Positions 1-8,706 of a stretch of 64,000 nucleotides of DNA are shown one piece after another; within the stretch, counting starts at the first letter, position 1; every line of letters starts with the position of its first letter. The notes under the pieces were generated by a model. That model had not been told where the DNA came from and did not search any database. It worked only from the letters and a program-made list of their open reading frames with translations. Source of the DNA: Kribbella sandramycini (GTDB lineage: Bacteria; Actinomycetota; Actinomycetes; Propionibacteriales; Kribbellaceae); assembly GCF_013131805.1 (NCBI RefSeq), contig NZ_JABJRC010000001.1, positions 620,001-684,000 of the forward strand, read 5' to 3'. The position numbers and the translations under genes are program-made.

Positions 1-1558
1 CCAGACCATCAAGGGCTGGACGATCGAGGCGCTGGAGGGCCGCAACGCGACCCACCAGATGAAGAAGCTGACCTCGGACGACCTGAAGACCTTCCGCGAC
101 CGGCTCTACCTGCCGATCGAGGACAAGGATCTCGAGGACGCCTACAACCCGCCGTACTTCCACCCCGGCAAGGACTCGCCGGAGTACCAGTACATGATGG
201 AGCGGCGCTCCCAGCTCGGCGGTTTCCTGCCCGAGCGCCGGGTCAAGCCGAAGACGCTGAAGCTCCCGGGCGACGACGTCTACAAGCCGCTCAGCAAGGG
301 CAACCACCAGCCGGTGGCGACCACGATGGCGCTCGTCCGCCTCTTCCGGGACCTGATGAAGGACCCGGAGATCGGTCACCGGATCGTCCCGATCGCCCCC
401 GACGAGTACCGCACCTTCGGCATGGACTCCATGTTCCCGACGGCGAAGATCTACTCGCCGCACGGCCAGCAGTACGAGGCGGTCGACCGCAACCTGCTGC
501 TCTCCTACAAGGAGTCGCCGCAGGGTCAGCTGCTGCACGAGGGCATCAGCGAGGCCGGCGCGATGGGCTCGATGATCGCGGCCGGGACGGCGTACGCCAC
601 CCACGGCGAGCCGATGATCCCGTTCTACATCTTCTACTCGATGTTCGGTTTCCAGCGCACCGGCGACTCGCTCTGGGCGCTCGGCGACCAGCTCGGCCGC
701 GGTTTCGTGATCGGCGCCACCGCGGGCCGGACGACGCTGACCGGCGAGGGGCTCCAGCACGCGGACGGCCACTCCCCGCTGCTCGCCTCGTCGAACCCGG
801 CGGCCGTGCACTACGACCCCGCGTTCGCCTACGAGGTGGCGTACATCGTCAAGGACGGCCTGCGCCGGATGTACGGCTACGGGCTGGACAACGACAAGCC
901 GTACGGCGAGGACGTCTTCTACTACCTCACCGTCTACAACGAGCCGGTCGCCCAGCCGGCCGAGCCGGAGAACCTCGACGTCGCGGCCCTGCTGAAGGGG
1001 ATGTACCGCTTCGAGGAGTACCAGACGGCGTCGGGTGACGACGTGCCGCGCGTCCAGCTGCTCGGCTCGGGTGTCGCGCTGCCGTGGATCCGCAAGGCGC
1101 AGCAGATCCTCGCCGAGGAGTACTCGGTGGCCGCCGACATCTGGTCGGTGACGTCCTGGAACGAGCTGCGTCGCGACGCCGTTGCGGCCGAGGAGCACAA
1201 CCTGCTGCACCCGGACGAGCCGGAGCAGGTGCCGTTCGTCACCGAGCAGCTGAAGGACACCAAGGGCCCGGTCGTCGCGGTCAGCGACTTCATGCGCGCG
1301 GTGCAGGACCAGATCTCGCGCTGGGTCCCGAACGACTACACCTCGCTCGGCACCGACGGCTGGGGCCTGGCCGACACCCGCGCCGCGGCGCGGCGGCACT
1401 TCCAGGTGGACGCCGAGTCGGTCGTGGTCGCGGCGCTGCAGATCCTCGCCAAGCGCGGTGACGTGAAGCCGGAGGTTGCCGCCGAGGCGGCCCGCAAGTA
1501 CCGGATCGACGACCCGACCGCGGTCGCCGGTGTGAAGCAGGAGGGCGCCGGCGCCTGA
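1..1558 (+). CDS. aceE: Pyruvate dehydrogenase E1 component, C-terminal part
   Basis: This is the 3' part of the homodimeric-type E1 subunit of the pyruvate dehydrogenase complex, which decarboxylates pyruvate with thiamine diphosphate and passes the acetyl group to E2 in the cytoplasm. The reading frame is open from base 2 and begins with [20 protein letters not shown], a signature of this E1 family, so the first Met (base 59) is internal. About 519 residues are present of the roughly 900 expected; the ThDP-binding N-terminal part lies left of the window. Conserved blocks such as [19 protein letters not shown] and [19 protein letters not shown] are intact. A strong hairpin follows the stop. 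Identity is secure. Confidence 0.96.
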   Translation, partial: QTIKGWTIEALEGRNATHQMKKLTSDDLKTFRDRLYLPIEDKDLEDAYNPPYFHPGKDSPEYQYMMERRSQLGGFLPERRVKPKTLKLPGDDVYKPLSKGNHQPVATTMALVRLFRDLMKDPEIGHRIVPIAPDEYRTFGMDSMFPTAKIYSPHGQQYEAVDRNLLLSYKESPQGQLLHEGISEAGAMGSMIAAGTAYATHGEPMIPFYIFYSMFGFQRTGDSLWALGDQLGRGFVIGATAGRTTLTGEGLQHADGHSPLLASSNPAAVHYDPAFAYEVAYIVKDGLRRMYGYGLDNDKPYGEDVFYYLTVYNEPVAQPAEPENLDVAALLKGMYRFEEYQTASGDDVPRVQLLGSGVALPWIRKAQQILAEEYSVAADIWSVTSWNELRRDAVAAEEHNLLHPDEPEQVPFVTEQLKDTKGPVVAVSDFMRAVQDQISRWVPNDYTSLGTDGWGLADTRAAARRHFQVDAESVVVAALQILAKRGDVKPEVAAEAARKYRIDDPTAVAGVKQEGAGA

Positions 1559-1574
1559 TCGCCGTCGTCCGGAG

Positions 1575-1610
1575 AGCGGTCCACAGCCTGGCTGTGGGCC
1601 GCTTTCATTT
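1575..1610 (+). terminator. Rho-independent-like terminator after aceE
   Basis: Arms 1575-1586 and 1592-1603 pair over 12 positions with one G-T wobble around a 5-base loop, followed by the T-rich stretch TTTCATTTG. The hairpin starts 17 bases after the aceE stop codon, so it most likely ends that transcript. Confidence 0.8.
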
Positions 1611-1731
1611 GTCCTGTCCTTCGACCAGGATCGAAGGCAGATGACTGCGCGGGCAGGCACTGCTAGGTTCCGGGGCGCACGGGGATACGGGGAGTCAAAA
1701 GCAGTACCGTCCTCGAACCGGAGCCATTCGA

Positions 1732-2934
1732 TTGTCCAGGAAGTTCGTTCTCCTCCCGCTGATCGCCGCCCTGATCGCCGGCGCAGGAGTCACCGCGGTG
1801 GTTCTCACCTCGAACGCCGCCTCCCAGCAACCGGCGCCGCAGAGCGCCCAGACCGGCCAGACCGCGCAAGCGGTGGCCACTCCGACGCCGCGGCTGCGGC
1901 TCGTCTGCCCGAAGGTCGCGAACCCGGTCGCCGGGCAGACCGTGACGTGTCGCTACGAGGCCGTCGGCGCGACGCCGACGAAGCCGCCGACGACCAAGCC
2001 GACGCCGAAGCCGACCGTCACTCCGACCACCAAGCCGACACCGCCGCCGACCACGAAGCCGACCGTGCCGCCGACGACGAAACCGGTCGGGCTGCTCGGC
2101 TGGCAGCTGACCACCAAGAACGTCGGCCTCGCGCCGCACGGCCTGAGCTGCGCCTCGCTGCCGCTGTACACCGGTAGCGCCAAACCGGCAGCCGGCACGG
2201 TCCTCTCGAAGGTCCGCATCGAGCAGCCCCTCGACCTCAGCAACGGGCGGATCACCGTCGACAAGTCCTGTATCAAGCCGAAGTCGACCGGCTACCACAA
2301 CGCGTTCCTGGTCACCACGACCGTCTGCGCCGCCAACTGCAGCGCGACCAAGGAGGGCCAGGTCGTCATCCGCGACTCCGAGATCGACGCCTCGCAACTG
2401 CCGGCGGCCAAGATCGCCGGGTCCTGCGCCTTCCTCGGCGTCGGCACCCTGCAGCGCAACCTGATGCACGGGATGGGCTCCGGGATCTGCTTCTTCGAGA
2501 CCGGGACGACGCACTCCGCGCTCGCCGAGCAGAACTACGTCTACGGACTGCGCTCCCACGGTGAGTCGCACAACGAGGCGGCCACCATCCGCGACTTCCG
2601 GGACGCCGCTGGGCGCACGGTCAAGTTCGTCAACAACCGGCTGGACTGCTCCAGCGGTAACGAGACCGGCGGGCTGTTCATCCAGCCGACCTGGCTGCCG
2701 ATCCACAACGTGCATATCGAGGGCAACTACATCGAGGGCGGCGGCTACAACCTGTACGTCGAGAAGACCGGTAAGGCGTCGTACGGGAACGTGAGCGCGG
2801 TCAACAACCGCTTCCGGCCGACCGGCTGGGGCCCGCTGGCCGTTCCGTCCGGGCCGGGATTCACCCGGTTCGACGGCAACTTCCGCTTCAGCAGCACCGC
2901 GGCCGACGCGAAGGGCGCGCCGGTCAAGCTGTAA
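1732..2934 (+). CDS. Secreted or membrane-anchored beta-helix-like protein with Pro/Thr linker
   Basis: A 400-residue protein of unknown function. It starts at a TTG 8 bases after a CCGGAG element. An N-terminal hydrophobic segment (about residues 5-27) serves as signal or anchor. A linker rich in PTTKPT-type units (about residues 82-120) follows. The C-terminal 270 residues contain repeated short strands with buried Asn (VNNRLDCSSGNE, VHIEGNYIEGGGYN, VSAVNNRFRP), the look of a right-handed parallel beta-helix as in polysaccharide lyases. I infer an extracellular polysaccharide-binding or lyase-like role; no catalytic residues can be assigned. It is a single gene between two hairpins. Confidence 0.7.
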   Translation: MSRKFVLLPLIAALIAGAGVTAVVLTSNAASQQPAPQSAQTGQTAQAVATPTPRLRLVCPKVANPVAGQTVTCRYEAVGATPTKPPTTKPTPKPTVTPTTKPTPPPTTKPTVPPTTKPVGLLGWQLTTKNVGLAPHGLSCASLPLYTGSAKPAAGTVLSKVRIEQPLDLSNGRITVDKSCIKPKSTGYHNAFLVTTTVCAANCSATKEGQVVIRDSEIDASQLPAAKIAGSCAFLGVGTLQRNLMHGMGSGICFFETGTTHSALAEQNYVYGLRSHGESHNEAATIRDFRDAAGRTVKFVNNRLDCSSGNETGGLFIQPTWLPIHNVHIEGNYIEGGGYNLYVEKTGKASYGNVSAVNNRFRPTGWGPLAVPSGPGFTRFDGNFRFSSTAADAKGAPVKL

Positions 2935-2940
2935 ACCGCA

Positions 2941-2980
2941 GGCGGGCCCACCACCCTGTGCACGGGGAGGTGGGCCTGCC
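2941..2980. terminator. Hairpin between convergent genes
   Basis: GGCGGGCCCACC (2941-2952) pairs with GGTGGGCCTGCC (2969-2980) with one wobble. It begins 6 bases after the stop of the rightward gene and faces the leftward sfnG, so it can serve as a terminator, at least for the rightward gene. Confidence 0.7.
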
Positions 2981-3105
2981 GTCATAATCTGCCGACCGAT
3001 CGGTGGACGGCCGGCAGCAGGTGCGGCCGGGGCCTGGGGGACCCCGGGCCGACCCTGTCGGTGGGTGCCGCGGGCGCTGGCGACTGTGGGCGCCCAGTGG
3101 CGGAT

Positions 3106-4215
3106 CTACCCGGCGAGCTCCAGTTCGGCGGTGCGTTCGGCGGCTTCGAGCTCACGGACCAGCGGGAGCACCCGGGCGCCGAAGTACTCGATCTCCTCCT
3201 GGAAGTGCAGGAAGCCGCCAAGGATCAGGTCGACACCGCGCCGGCGGTAGGCGACGATCCGTTCGGCGATCTGTTCGGGGGTGCCGATCAGCTGGGAGCG
3301 GAAGCCGTCGTTGTACTGGACGAGATCCTCGAACGACGAGTCGGCCCACATCCCCTTGCCGTCGGGCGCCGACCGGCCGGCCTGGGTGACGGCGTCCCGG
3401 AACCCTTCGACGGCCGGTTTGTTGGCCTTGGCAACGATCTCGCGAAGCGTTTCGCGGGCTTCCTTCTCGGTGTCCCGGGCGATGATGAACCCGTTCAGCC
3501 CGAATTTCACCTCGCGGCCGCCGGCCTCCTGCGCGCTGCGCCGGACGTCGAGCAGCTGCTCGGTGACGCCGTCGAAATCCTTGCCGTTGGAGAAGTACCA
3601 GTCCGAGTGCTTGCCGGCGTTGTCGCGGGCGGCGGTCGAGTTACCGCCCTGGAACAGCTCGGGAACGACACCGGGTTTCGGCTTCAGCGTGAAGTCGCGG
3701 ATCCGGTAGAAGTCGCCGGCGAACTCGACGTGGTCCTCGGTCCAGAGTTTGCGCAGCACCTGCAGGAACTCCGCCGATCGCCGGTAGCGCTCGTCGTGCT
3801 CCAGCCAGGGCTCGCCCAGCGCGGTGAACTCACCCTTGAACCAGCCGCTGACGACGTTCACCGCGAACCGGCCGCCGGACAGGTGGTCCGCGGTCGCGCC
3901 GAACTTGGCCAGGACGCCGGGCTGCCACAGCCCGGGGTGGACGGCGGCGATCACCTTCAGCCGTTCCGTTGCCAAGAGCAACGCCAAGCTGAAACTGGTC
4001 GACTCGTGCTGGAACTCGGCGCCGTAGCTCGCCGTGTACCGGACCTGGCTGAGCGCGTACTCGAAGCCCACCCGCTCGGCCGTCTGCGCGAGCTTCTTGT
4101 TGTACTCGTAGTCCCAGCTGGTCCGCTGCTCGATGTCACTCGTGACGAGGCCGCCGCTGACGTTCGGCACCCAGTAGGCGAACTTGATCGCGTCCGTGAC
4201 GCGCTCGGTCGACAT
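3106..4215 (-). CDS. sfnG: Dimethylsulfone monooxygenase SfnG
   Basis: A 369-residue FMNH2-dependent monooxygenase of the bacterial luciferase-like (LLM) fold. The opening block FAYWVPNVSGGLVTSDIEQR and the blocks FEYALSQVRYTASYGAE, VNVVSGWFKGEF and WLEHDERYRRS match SfnG of sulfone-using pseudomonads, which converts dimethyl sulfone to methanesulfinate during sulfur limitation. It needs reduced flavin from a separate reductase, and none is seen nearby. The start codon overlaps the stop of the upstream flavoprotein gene (TGATG), so the two are translationally coupled. The operon follows a cysteine leader peptide, which supports a role in organosulfur scavenging. The exact sulfone substrate is inferred from the family. 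Confidence 0.88.
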   Translation of the reverse strand: MSTERVTDAIKFAYWVPNVSGGLVTSDIEQRTSWDYEYNKKLAQTAERVGFEYALSQVRYTASYGAEFQHESTSFSLALLLATERLKVIAAVHPGLWQPGVLAKFGATADHLSGGRFAVNVVSGWFKGEFTALGEPWLEHDERYRRSAEFLQVLRKLWTEDHVEFAGDFYRIRDFTLKPKPGVVPELFQGGNSTAARDNAGKHSDWYFSNGKDFDGVTEQLLDVRRSAQEAGGREVKFGLNGFIIARDTEKEARETLREIVAKANKPAVEGFRDAVTQAGRSAPDGKGMWADSSFEDLVQYNDGFRSQLIGTPEQIAERIVAYRRRGVDLILGGFLHFQEEIEYFGARVLPLVRELEAAERTAELELAG

Positions 4216-5432
4216 CAGGAATACCAGGTCGGCTCGGGCAGCTCGCCGACGAGCACGTTGCGGCCGACCTCACGGCGCTTGTAGGCGACCGGGTCGTGCA
4301 GCGTGTGCGTCCGGACGTTGCGCCAGAACCGGTCGAGCGCCTCGATACTCGCCGTCGAGCGGGCTCCGGTCACCTCGAAGATCCGGCTGGTCACCTCGAG
4401 GGCGACCTCGGTCGCCCGGGCCTTCACCGCGGCCACGCGCACCTCGTGCTCACCGCGCTGCTGCTCGGTGACCTCCCAGGCGTTGGCGTGGATGACCTGG
4501 CCCTCCAGCGCGACCGCGTCGGCCAGCGCCTCGACGGCCCACAGCTTCGACTGGAGGTCGCCGTACGCGTCGATCACGTACGGCTCGTCGACGGCCTGGG
4601 AGTGCCCGCCGTGCAGCCAGGAGCGGCTCTTCTCGCGGGTGTAGGTGACCGCGGTCTCCAGCGCGCCGCGGGCGATGCCGAGGTAGAAGTTCACGAAGAC
4701 CAGCTGGATGGTCGGGACGTTGAGCGTGTTGTAGACCCGCGGCTGGAAGGTCTTGCCGACGAAGCCGGCCGCCTGGTCCCAGTTGACGCGGACGTGGTTG
4801 AGGCTGACGCTGCCGCTCTCGGTCAGCCGCTGACCGATGTTGTCCCAGTCGTCATGGAAGGTCAGGCCGTCGATGTTCGACGGGACGATCACGAAGACGT
4901 GCGTGCCGCTGTCGTCGAGGGTGCCTTCGAGCACGGTGACGTCGGAGACCTTGCTACCGGTCGAGAAGCTCTTGCGCCCGTTGAAGCTGAGCGTGTCGCC
5001 CTCGTCGGTGACGACGACGTCGGCGTCCCGCGGGTTCACCGCGCCGCCGAAGAACCACTTGTTCTTGGTCGCCTGCTCCTCGACGGCGGCGATCTGCTCC
5101 TTCGTCCCGACCAGCCGCGCCGCCCAGAACCACAGCAGGTGGTAACCGAGCAGCTGCCCGATCGAGCCGTCCGCGGCCGCGACCGTCCGAATGACCTGAT
5201 AAGCCGTCGGCCAGTCCTGGCCGCCGCCACCGTGCTCCCGCGGCCCGAGCAGCGTCACGAGGCCGGACTCCTTCAGCAGCCGAACCTCCTCGTACGGCGT
5301 AGCGCCGGCCCGATCACGATCGGCGGCGTCCACCGCAAGCACGGCCGCGACCTCGGCCGCCCGCTGGATCCACTCCTGCGGCGTACTCGGCGCCACATCG
5401 GACAGCGCAGGGCGAAGCTCTGACGTAGACAT
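4215..5432 (-). CDS. Acyl-CoA dehydrogenase-fold flavin monooxygenase (DszC/SfnB type)
   Basis: A 405-residue protein with the acyl-CoA dehydrogenase fold. It belongs to the branch that oxidises organosulfur compounds rather than acyl-CoAs. Blocks FSTGSKVSDV, FHDDWDNIGQRLTESGSVS, TSRIFEVTGARST and RFWRNVRTHTLHDPV closely resemble DszC (dibenzothiophene monooxygenase) and SfnB. Members use reduced FMN to oxygenate sulfur or act in sulfur acquisition. AAGGAG lies 7-12 bases before the ATG. It is first in the operon with sfnG, downstream of the leader peptide at 5494-5565. Which organosulfur compound it handles cannot be told from sequence. Confidence 0.82.
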   Translation of the reverse strand: MSTSELRPALSDVAPSTPQEWIQRAAEVAAVLAVDAADRDRAGATPYEEVRLLKESGLVTLLGPREHGGGGQDWPTAYQVIRTVAAADGSIGQLLGYHLLWFWAARLVGTKEQIAAVEEQATKNKWFFGGAVNPRDADVVVTDEGDTLSFNGRKSFSTGSKVSDVTVLEGTLDDSGTHVFVIVPSNIDGLTFHDDWDNIGQRLTESGSVSLNHVRVNWDQAAGFVGKTFQPRVYNTLNVPTIQLVFVNFYLGIARGALETAVTYTREKSRSWLHGGHSQAVDEPYVIDAYGDLQSKLWAVEALADAVALEGQVIHANAWEVTEQQRGEHEVRVAAVKARATEVALEVTSRIFEVTGARSTASIEALDRFWRNVRTHTLHDPVAYKRREVGRNVLVGELPEPTWYS

Positions 5433-5493
5433 AGGTGTTTCTCCTTGTTCCCAGGGGATTCCGAAAGGGTGGGGTTGGGGCCGACCGCTGGAA

Positions 5494-5565
5494 TCAACAC
5501 GCCTGGGAGGCGACGCGCAGCAGGTCGATGTGGCGCCGCTGCACCAAGATCAGCTCGCTCGTCAT
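5494..5565 (-). CDS. Cysteine-ending regulatory leader peptide
   Basis: A 23-codon ORF that starts with ATG and ends RRHIDLLRVASQAC then TGA. Actinobacterial sulfur genes are often preceded by short peptides with an HIDL-R-x-A-S core and terminal Cys codons; they are thought to act as cysteine-responsive attenuators by ribosome stalling. Here the last sense codon is TGT. The peptide ends 61 bases before the first structural gene of the sulfur operon. No clear Shine-Dalgarno precedes it, and a candidate -10 element ends 6 bases upstream of the ATG, which suggests leaderless translation. Codons were checked one by one. The regulatory role is inferred from the family and position. Confidence 0.82.
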   Translation of the reverse strand: MTSELILVQRRHIDLLRVASQAC

Positions 5566-5571
5566 AACCCC

Positions 5572-5602
5572 ATTCTCAACCAATCAACTAGACATTCGTC
5601 AA
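5572..5602 (-). promoter_or_regulatory. Candidate sigma-70 promoter of the sulfur operon
   Basis: On the minus strand TTGACG (5602-5597) and GAGAAT (5577-5572) are 19 bases apart. Transcription would start about 7 bases past the -10, at or next to the ATG of the leader peptide (5565). The -35 is good and the -10 is moderate, with slightly long spacing. Confidence 0.45.
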
Positions 5603-5645
5603 CAACCCGGTACCCCGTCTCATCCAATGGACCTACCCTCGATCC

Positions 5646-6170
5646 ATGCCCGCACTGATCGCACCGGACGCCGCCTTTCAGAACTCCTGGCTGGAATCCC
5701 GCGCCGAATGGGGCTCAGCCACCCAGCACGGCTCCGGATTCCACGAGGACGAACACGACGCGGAAACCACCGAGGGATTCGCGGCCTGGGTAGGCCACCT
5801 GCGACAGCGCAGCGACGACGACACTCCTCTGCCGCCCGGGTCCGTGCCGGCCACGTACTGGTGGATCGTCGAGGGCGACGAGTACCTCGGCGCGATCACC
5901 CTGCGCCACCGACTGACCGACCGGCTGCTGGAGGGTGGCGGGCACATCGGGTACGGCGTCCGCCCGTCGGCCCGGGGGCGCGGGCTGGCCGGCTGGGCGC
6001 TCGGCGAGATCCTCGCCCACGCGCGCGGGCTCGGGCTCGGGAAAGTGCTGGTGACCTGCGACGACGCCAATCCGGCGTCGGCGCGGACGATCGAGCGCAA
6101 CGGCGGCATTCTGGAGGACGTGCGGGAGACGTGGCTCGGGCGAACCAGGCGGTACTGGATCACGCTGTGA
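5646..6170 (+). CDS. GNAT family N-acetyltransferase
   Basis: A 174-residue GNAT-fold enzyme that would transfer acetyl from acetyl-CoA to an amine. The acetyl-CoA pyrophosphate-binding motif A is visible as RPSARGRGLAGWALGEIL (about residues 107-124). It is followed by the motif B-like CDDANPASARTIERNGG, where an Asn-x-x-Ser ridge and an ERNGG turn are typical. Length is normal for the family. It is monocistronic, divergent from the leader/sulfur operon with about 80 bases between, and followed by a perfect hairpin. The substrate cannot be predicted. Confidence 0.85.
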   Translation: MPALIAPDAAFQNSWLESRAEWGSATQHGSGFHEDEHDAETTEGFAAWVGHLRQRSDDDTPLPPGSVPATYWWIVEGDEYLGAITLRHRLTDRLLEGGGHIGYGVRPSARGRGLAGWALGEILAHARGLGLGKVLVTCDDANPASARTIERNGGILEDVRETWLGRTRRYWITL

Positions 6171-6175
6171 CGAAA

Positions 6176-6200
6176 CGTCCCGGCAGCCGTTGCCGGGACG
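6176..6200 (+). terminator. Terminator hairpin after the GNAT gene
   Basis: A perfect 10-bp stem (CGTCCCGGCA with TGCCGGGACG) around a 5-base loop begins 5 bases after the stop codon. No T-tract follows directly, which is common for actinobacterial terminators. Confidence 0.72.
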
Positions 6201-6217
6201 CGGCACTCTCGCTTAAA

Positions 6218-6254
6218 CTTTCGGAAAGCAGAAGGTATCTCTGATATTTCGAAA
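6218..6254 (+). promoter_or_regulatory. Paired palindromes upstream of the catabolic operon
   Basis: Two related palindromes, CTTTCGGAAAG (6218-6228) and TTTCGAAA (6247-6254), sit 29 bases apart centre to centre in an AT-richer stretch just before the first gene of the operon. They are the only such elements in this intergenic region and could be regulator sites. The IclR-family gene at 15167-15958 is one candidate binder, which is pure inference. Confidence 0.4.
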
Positions 6255-6269
6255 GGTGGGTGCCGGCGG

Positions 6270-7223
6270 ATGCGGGTCGCGGTGGCGGGGCTGGGGGATA
6301 TTGCCCGGGCGGCTCATGTGCCGGCGCTGGTGGCGCATCCGGGGATCGAGCTGGTGCAGCTGGTGGATCCGGAGCCGGCGCGGCGGGCGGCCATGGCCGG
6401 GGTGGGTGTGCCGGTTGCGGAGACGGTGGATGTGGGGGCGGTGGATGGGGTGGTGCTGGCGACGCCGCCTTGGGTGACGCCGGAGTTGGTGGTGGAGTTC
6501 GCGCGGGCCGGGTTGTTCGTGCTGGCCGAGAAGCCGGTGGCGACGTCGGTCGAGGCGGCGAAGATCTACGAGCAGCTCACTGCGGCCGAGCGGGCGCGGG
6601 TGCAGGTCGGGCTGACGTATCGGCACGATCCGGCGATCGCGCAGCTGACGACGTGGATCGCCGACGGCACGCTCGGCTCGCCGGTGCTGATCCGGGCGCA
6701 CATCTACGACGAGCAGTTCCGGCCGGACGACGCCGAGCACACCGCCCGGATCACCGCGACCCTCGAGCACGGGATGCCCGTCGTCCACGAAGGCGCGCAT
6801 GTCTTCGACTGGCTGACGCACCTGCTCGGCGCGCCGCCGATCGGTCTGGACGACGCCTGGTCGGTCCGCACCCGGCCGGGTCTCCCCGCGCCGAACCTGG
6901 TCGGCGGCCGGCTCAGCTACCCGGGCGGGCACCAGGCGCTGGTCGAGTTCGGCTGGCTGACCAGCGCGCTCCCCCGCTGTGAATTGACCGTACTCGGCGA
7001 CCGCGGGCTCGCCGTCCTCGACGGTTTCACCTTCGACCTGAAGCTCGTCACCGCCGAGGGCGAACGCGTCGTCCGCTTCCCCGGCGACCGGATGACCCGG
7101 TGTTTCGAGCGCCAGCTCAACCGCTTCGTCGCGCTGTCGGTCGGCGGGCCCGCCGAGCCGTCCCTGGACGACGGCATCGCCGCGCTGCAGACCGCACAAC
7201 TTCTCGCCGGGAGGGCCGGATGA
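6270..7223 (+). CDS. Gfo/Idh/MocA family oxidoreductase
   Basis: A 317-residue NAD(P)-dependent dehydrogenase of the glucose-fructose oxidoreductase family, which typically oxidises a sugar or inositol hydroxyl. It has an N-terminal Rossmann fold (VAVAGLGDIARAAHVPAL, residues 3-20), the EKP motif carrying the catalytic Lys (VLAEKPVATS, about residue 92) and a C-terminal alpha/beta domain with EHGMPVVHEGAHVFDWL. The first 80 codons are unusually G-rich at third positions. It is the first gene of a chain of overlapping genes; its stop overlaps the next start (ATGA). I infer that it starts the catabolic pathway by oxidising the substrate. The substrate is unknown. Confidence 0.85.
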   Translation: MRVAVAGLGDIARAAHVPALVAHPGIELVQLVDPEPARRAAMAGVGVPVAETVDVGAVDGVVLATPPWVTPELVVEFARAGLFVLAEKPVATSVEAAKIYEQLTAAERARVQVGLTYRHDPAIAQLTTWIADGTLGSPVLIRAHIYDEQFRPDDAEHTARITATLEHGMPVVHEGAHVFDWLTHLLGAPPIGLDDAWSVRTRPGLPAPNLVGGRLSYPGGHQALVEFGWLTSALPRCELTVLGDRGLAVLDGFTFDLKLVTAEGERVVRFPGDRMTRCFERQLNRFVALSVGGPAEPSLDDGIAALQTAQLLAGRAG

Positions 7224-7951
7224 CCTTGCTCCGCTGGCACCACAGCAACCGCGCCGTCCTCACCGAGACGTTGCCCGAGGCAATCGTCCTGCTGCCGATC
7301 GGCGCCACCGAGCAACACGGCCCGCACCTGGCGACCGGTACGGACTGGATGCTCGCGCAGGCCGTCACCGAGCAGGCGGCAACACTGGCCCACGAGCGGG
7401 TGAGCCGCCCGCTCGTCCTCGCCCCCGCCCTCCCGTACGGCGCTTCCGACCATCACCTCCCCTTCGGCGGCACGCTGTCGCTGAGTCCGGAGACCCTCCT
7501 CGGGCTCCTCCTCGACCTGACCCGCTCACTCGCGGCGTGCGGCGGCAAACGACTCGTCATCGTCAACGGCCACGGCGGTAACGTCGGGATCTGCGCGACC
7601 GCCGCCTCCGCAGCCGCCAACCGGTACGCCGTCAGCGTCGCCCACCTCGACTACTGGCGGCTGGCCCGGGATCTCGGCGACACCCCCGCCCCAGGGCACG
7701 CCGGCGTCTTCGAGACGGCGCTGATGCTCGCGCAGGACGAATCCTTCGTCGCCGATCGAGCACCACGCCAGGAGCCGCCGGCGAACCCGGCCGTCGACGA
7801 CGTCACCCTGCACGACGCCGACAGCTGGCGGCGCATCGACGGCTACACCGACCACCCGGAACACGCCGACGCGGCCACCGGCCGCGTCTGGTTCGACCAA
7901 CTCGCCACAGCACTGGGCGACCGGCTCATCACCCTCGCGGAGGCGTTGTGA
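7220..7951 (+). CDS. Creatininase-family amidohydrolase
   Basis: A 243-residue metal-dependent hydrolase. The start at 7220 overlaps the previous stop and gives the typical N-terminus. Family metal and catalytic motifs are intact: GATEQHGPHLATGTD (Glu, His and Asp ligands), VNGHGGN and AGVFETALML (Glu). Family members open cyclic amides such as creatinine, or act on other lactam/amide substrates (for example in riboflavin, F420 or mycofactocin pathways). In this operon it may hydrolyse a lactam or amide intermediate. The next gene starts with GTG overlapping this stop. The mycofactocin role is excluded because no mft genes are nearby. Confidence 0.85.
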   Translation: MTLLRWHHSNRAVLTETLPEAIVLLPIGATEQHGPHLATGTDWMLAQAVTEQAATLAHERVSRPLVLAPALPYGASDHHLPFGGTLSLSPETLLGLLLDLTRSLAACGGKRLVIVNGHGGNVGICATAASAAANRYAVSVAHLDYWRLARDLGDTPAPGHAGVFETALMLAQDESFVADRAPRQEPPANPAVDDVTLHDADSWRRIDGYTDHPEHADAATGRVWFDQLATALGDRLITLAEAL

Positions 7952-8706
7952 TCGACTTCCATACCCATACCCCGGCCTGGGAGACCGCGACCTGGCTCGG
8001 CGGCGCGGCCTTCGGCGCCGACGAGTTCGTCGCCTTCATGGACGGCGCCGGGATCGAGCGCGCGGTCGTGCTCAGTCACGACGGCCTCTTCGATCCGACG
8101 CCGGAGTCGAACGACCAGCTCGCCGAGTTCGTGCACAAGTACCCCGACCGGTTGATCGGGTTCGGCACCGTCGCCGTCCGCCGCAAGAGCGCCGTCCAGG
8201 AGGCCGAGCGGATGGTCGGCGAGCTCGGCCTGCGCGGCCTCAAACTGCACCCGTGGCTACAGGGTTTCAGCATGCACGAGCGCGGGCTGGACCCGATCTG
8301 CGAGGTGATCGCCGGGGCCGGCGGCGTCCTGCTCGTCCACGACGGCACCCCGCCGTACTCGACCGCCGGCCAGATCGCCGCGCTGGCCCGCCGGCACCCC
8401 AAGCTGCCGGTCATCCTCGGCCACGGCGGTCTGCACGATCTCTGGCGCGAGTCGCTGGCGATGACGCAGGAGACCGAGAACCTCTATCTCTGCCTGTGCG
8501 GCACACCGCCGTACGCCGCGCGCCGCATCCTCGCCGAAGCGCCGCCGCACAAGGTCATCTTCGGCACCGACGCCGGTCTGTCCGAGCAGGCCAGCCAGGA
8601 CTACGCCGTCGCCAGGGTCAAGGAGATCGACGGCTGGGGGATCACCGCCGCCCAGCGCCGCGCGATGCTCATCGACAACCCGCGCCGCCTGCTGGACCGC
8701 ACATGA
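7948..8706 (+). CDS. Amidohydrolase-2 family metal hydrolase (paralogue A)
   Basis: A 252-residue TIM-barrel enzyme of the PF04909-type amidohydrolases (ACMSD and pyrone-dicarboxylate lactonase relatives), which hydrolyse lactones or decarboxylate acids. The metal-binding set is intact: HTH at residues 4-6, LKLHPW, LLVHDGTPP, ILGHGG and the catalytic Asp in FGTDAG. The start is a GTG overlapping the previous stop. It is the most complete of the three paralogues in this operon and can be aligned by eye with the degenerate third copy (10669-11406). The role is presumably hydrolysis of a lactone or similar ring; the substrate is unknown. Confidence 0.85.
   Translation: MIDFHTHTPAWETATWLGGAAFGADEFVAFMDGAGIERAVVLSHDGLFDPTPESNDQLAEFVHKYPDRLIGFGTVAVRRKSAVQEAERMVGELGLRGLKLHPWLQGFSMHERGLDPICEVIAGAGGVLLVHDGTPPYSTAGQIAALARRHPKLPVILGHGGLHDLWRESLAMTQETENLYLCLCGTPPYAARRILAEAPPHKVIFGTDAGLSEQASQDYAVARVKEIDGWGITAAQRRAMLIDNPRRLLDRT

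Noticed and set aside
1960..2095. Tandem DNA repeat in the PTTKP linker
   Set aside because: The periodicity is of a Pro/Thr/Lys protein linker with variable codons, not a DNA repeat of note.
1663..2985. 440-codon open frame opposite the secreted beta-helix gene
   Set aside because: Arg/Gly-rich shadow; the opposite strand has a signal segment, linker and structured domain.
7220..7951. Mycofactocin-system peptidase MftE
   Set aside because: Same fold, but mftA, mftB, mftC and mftD are absent from the neighbourhood.
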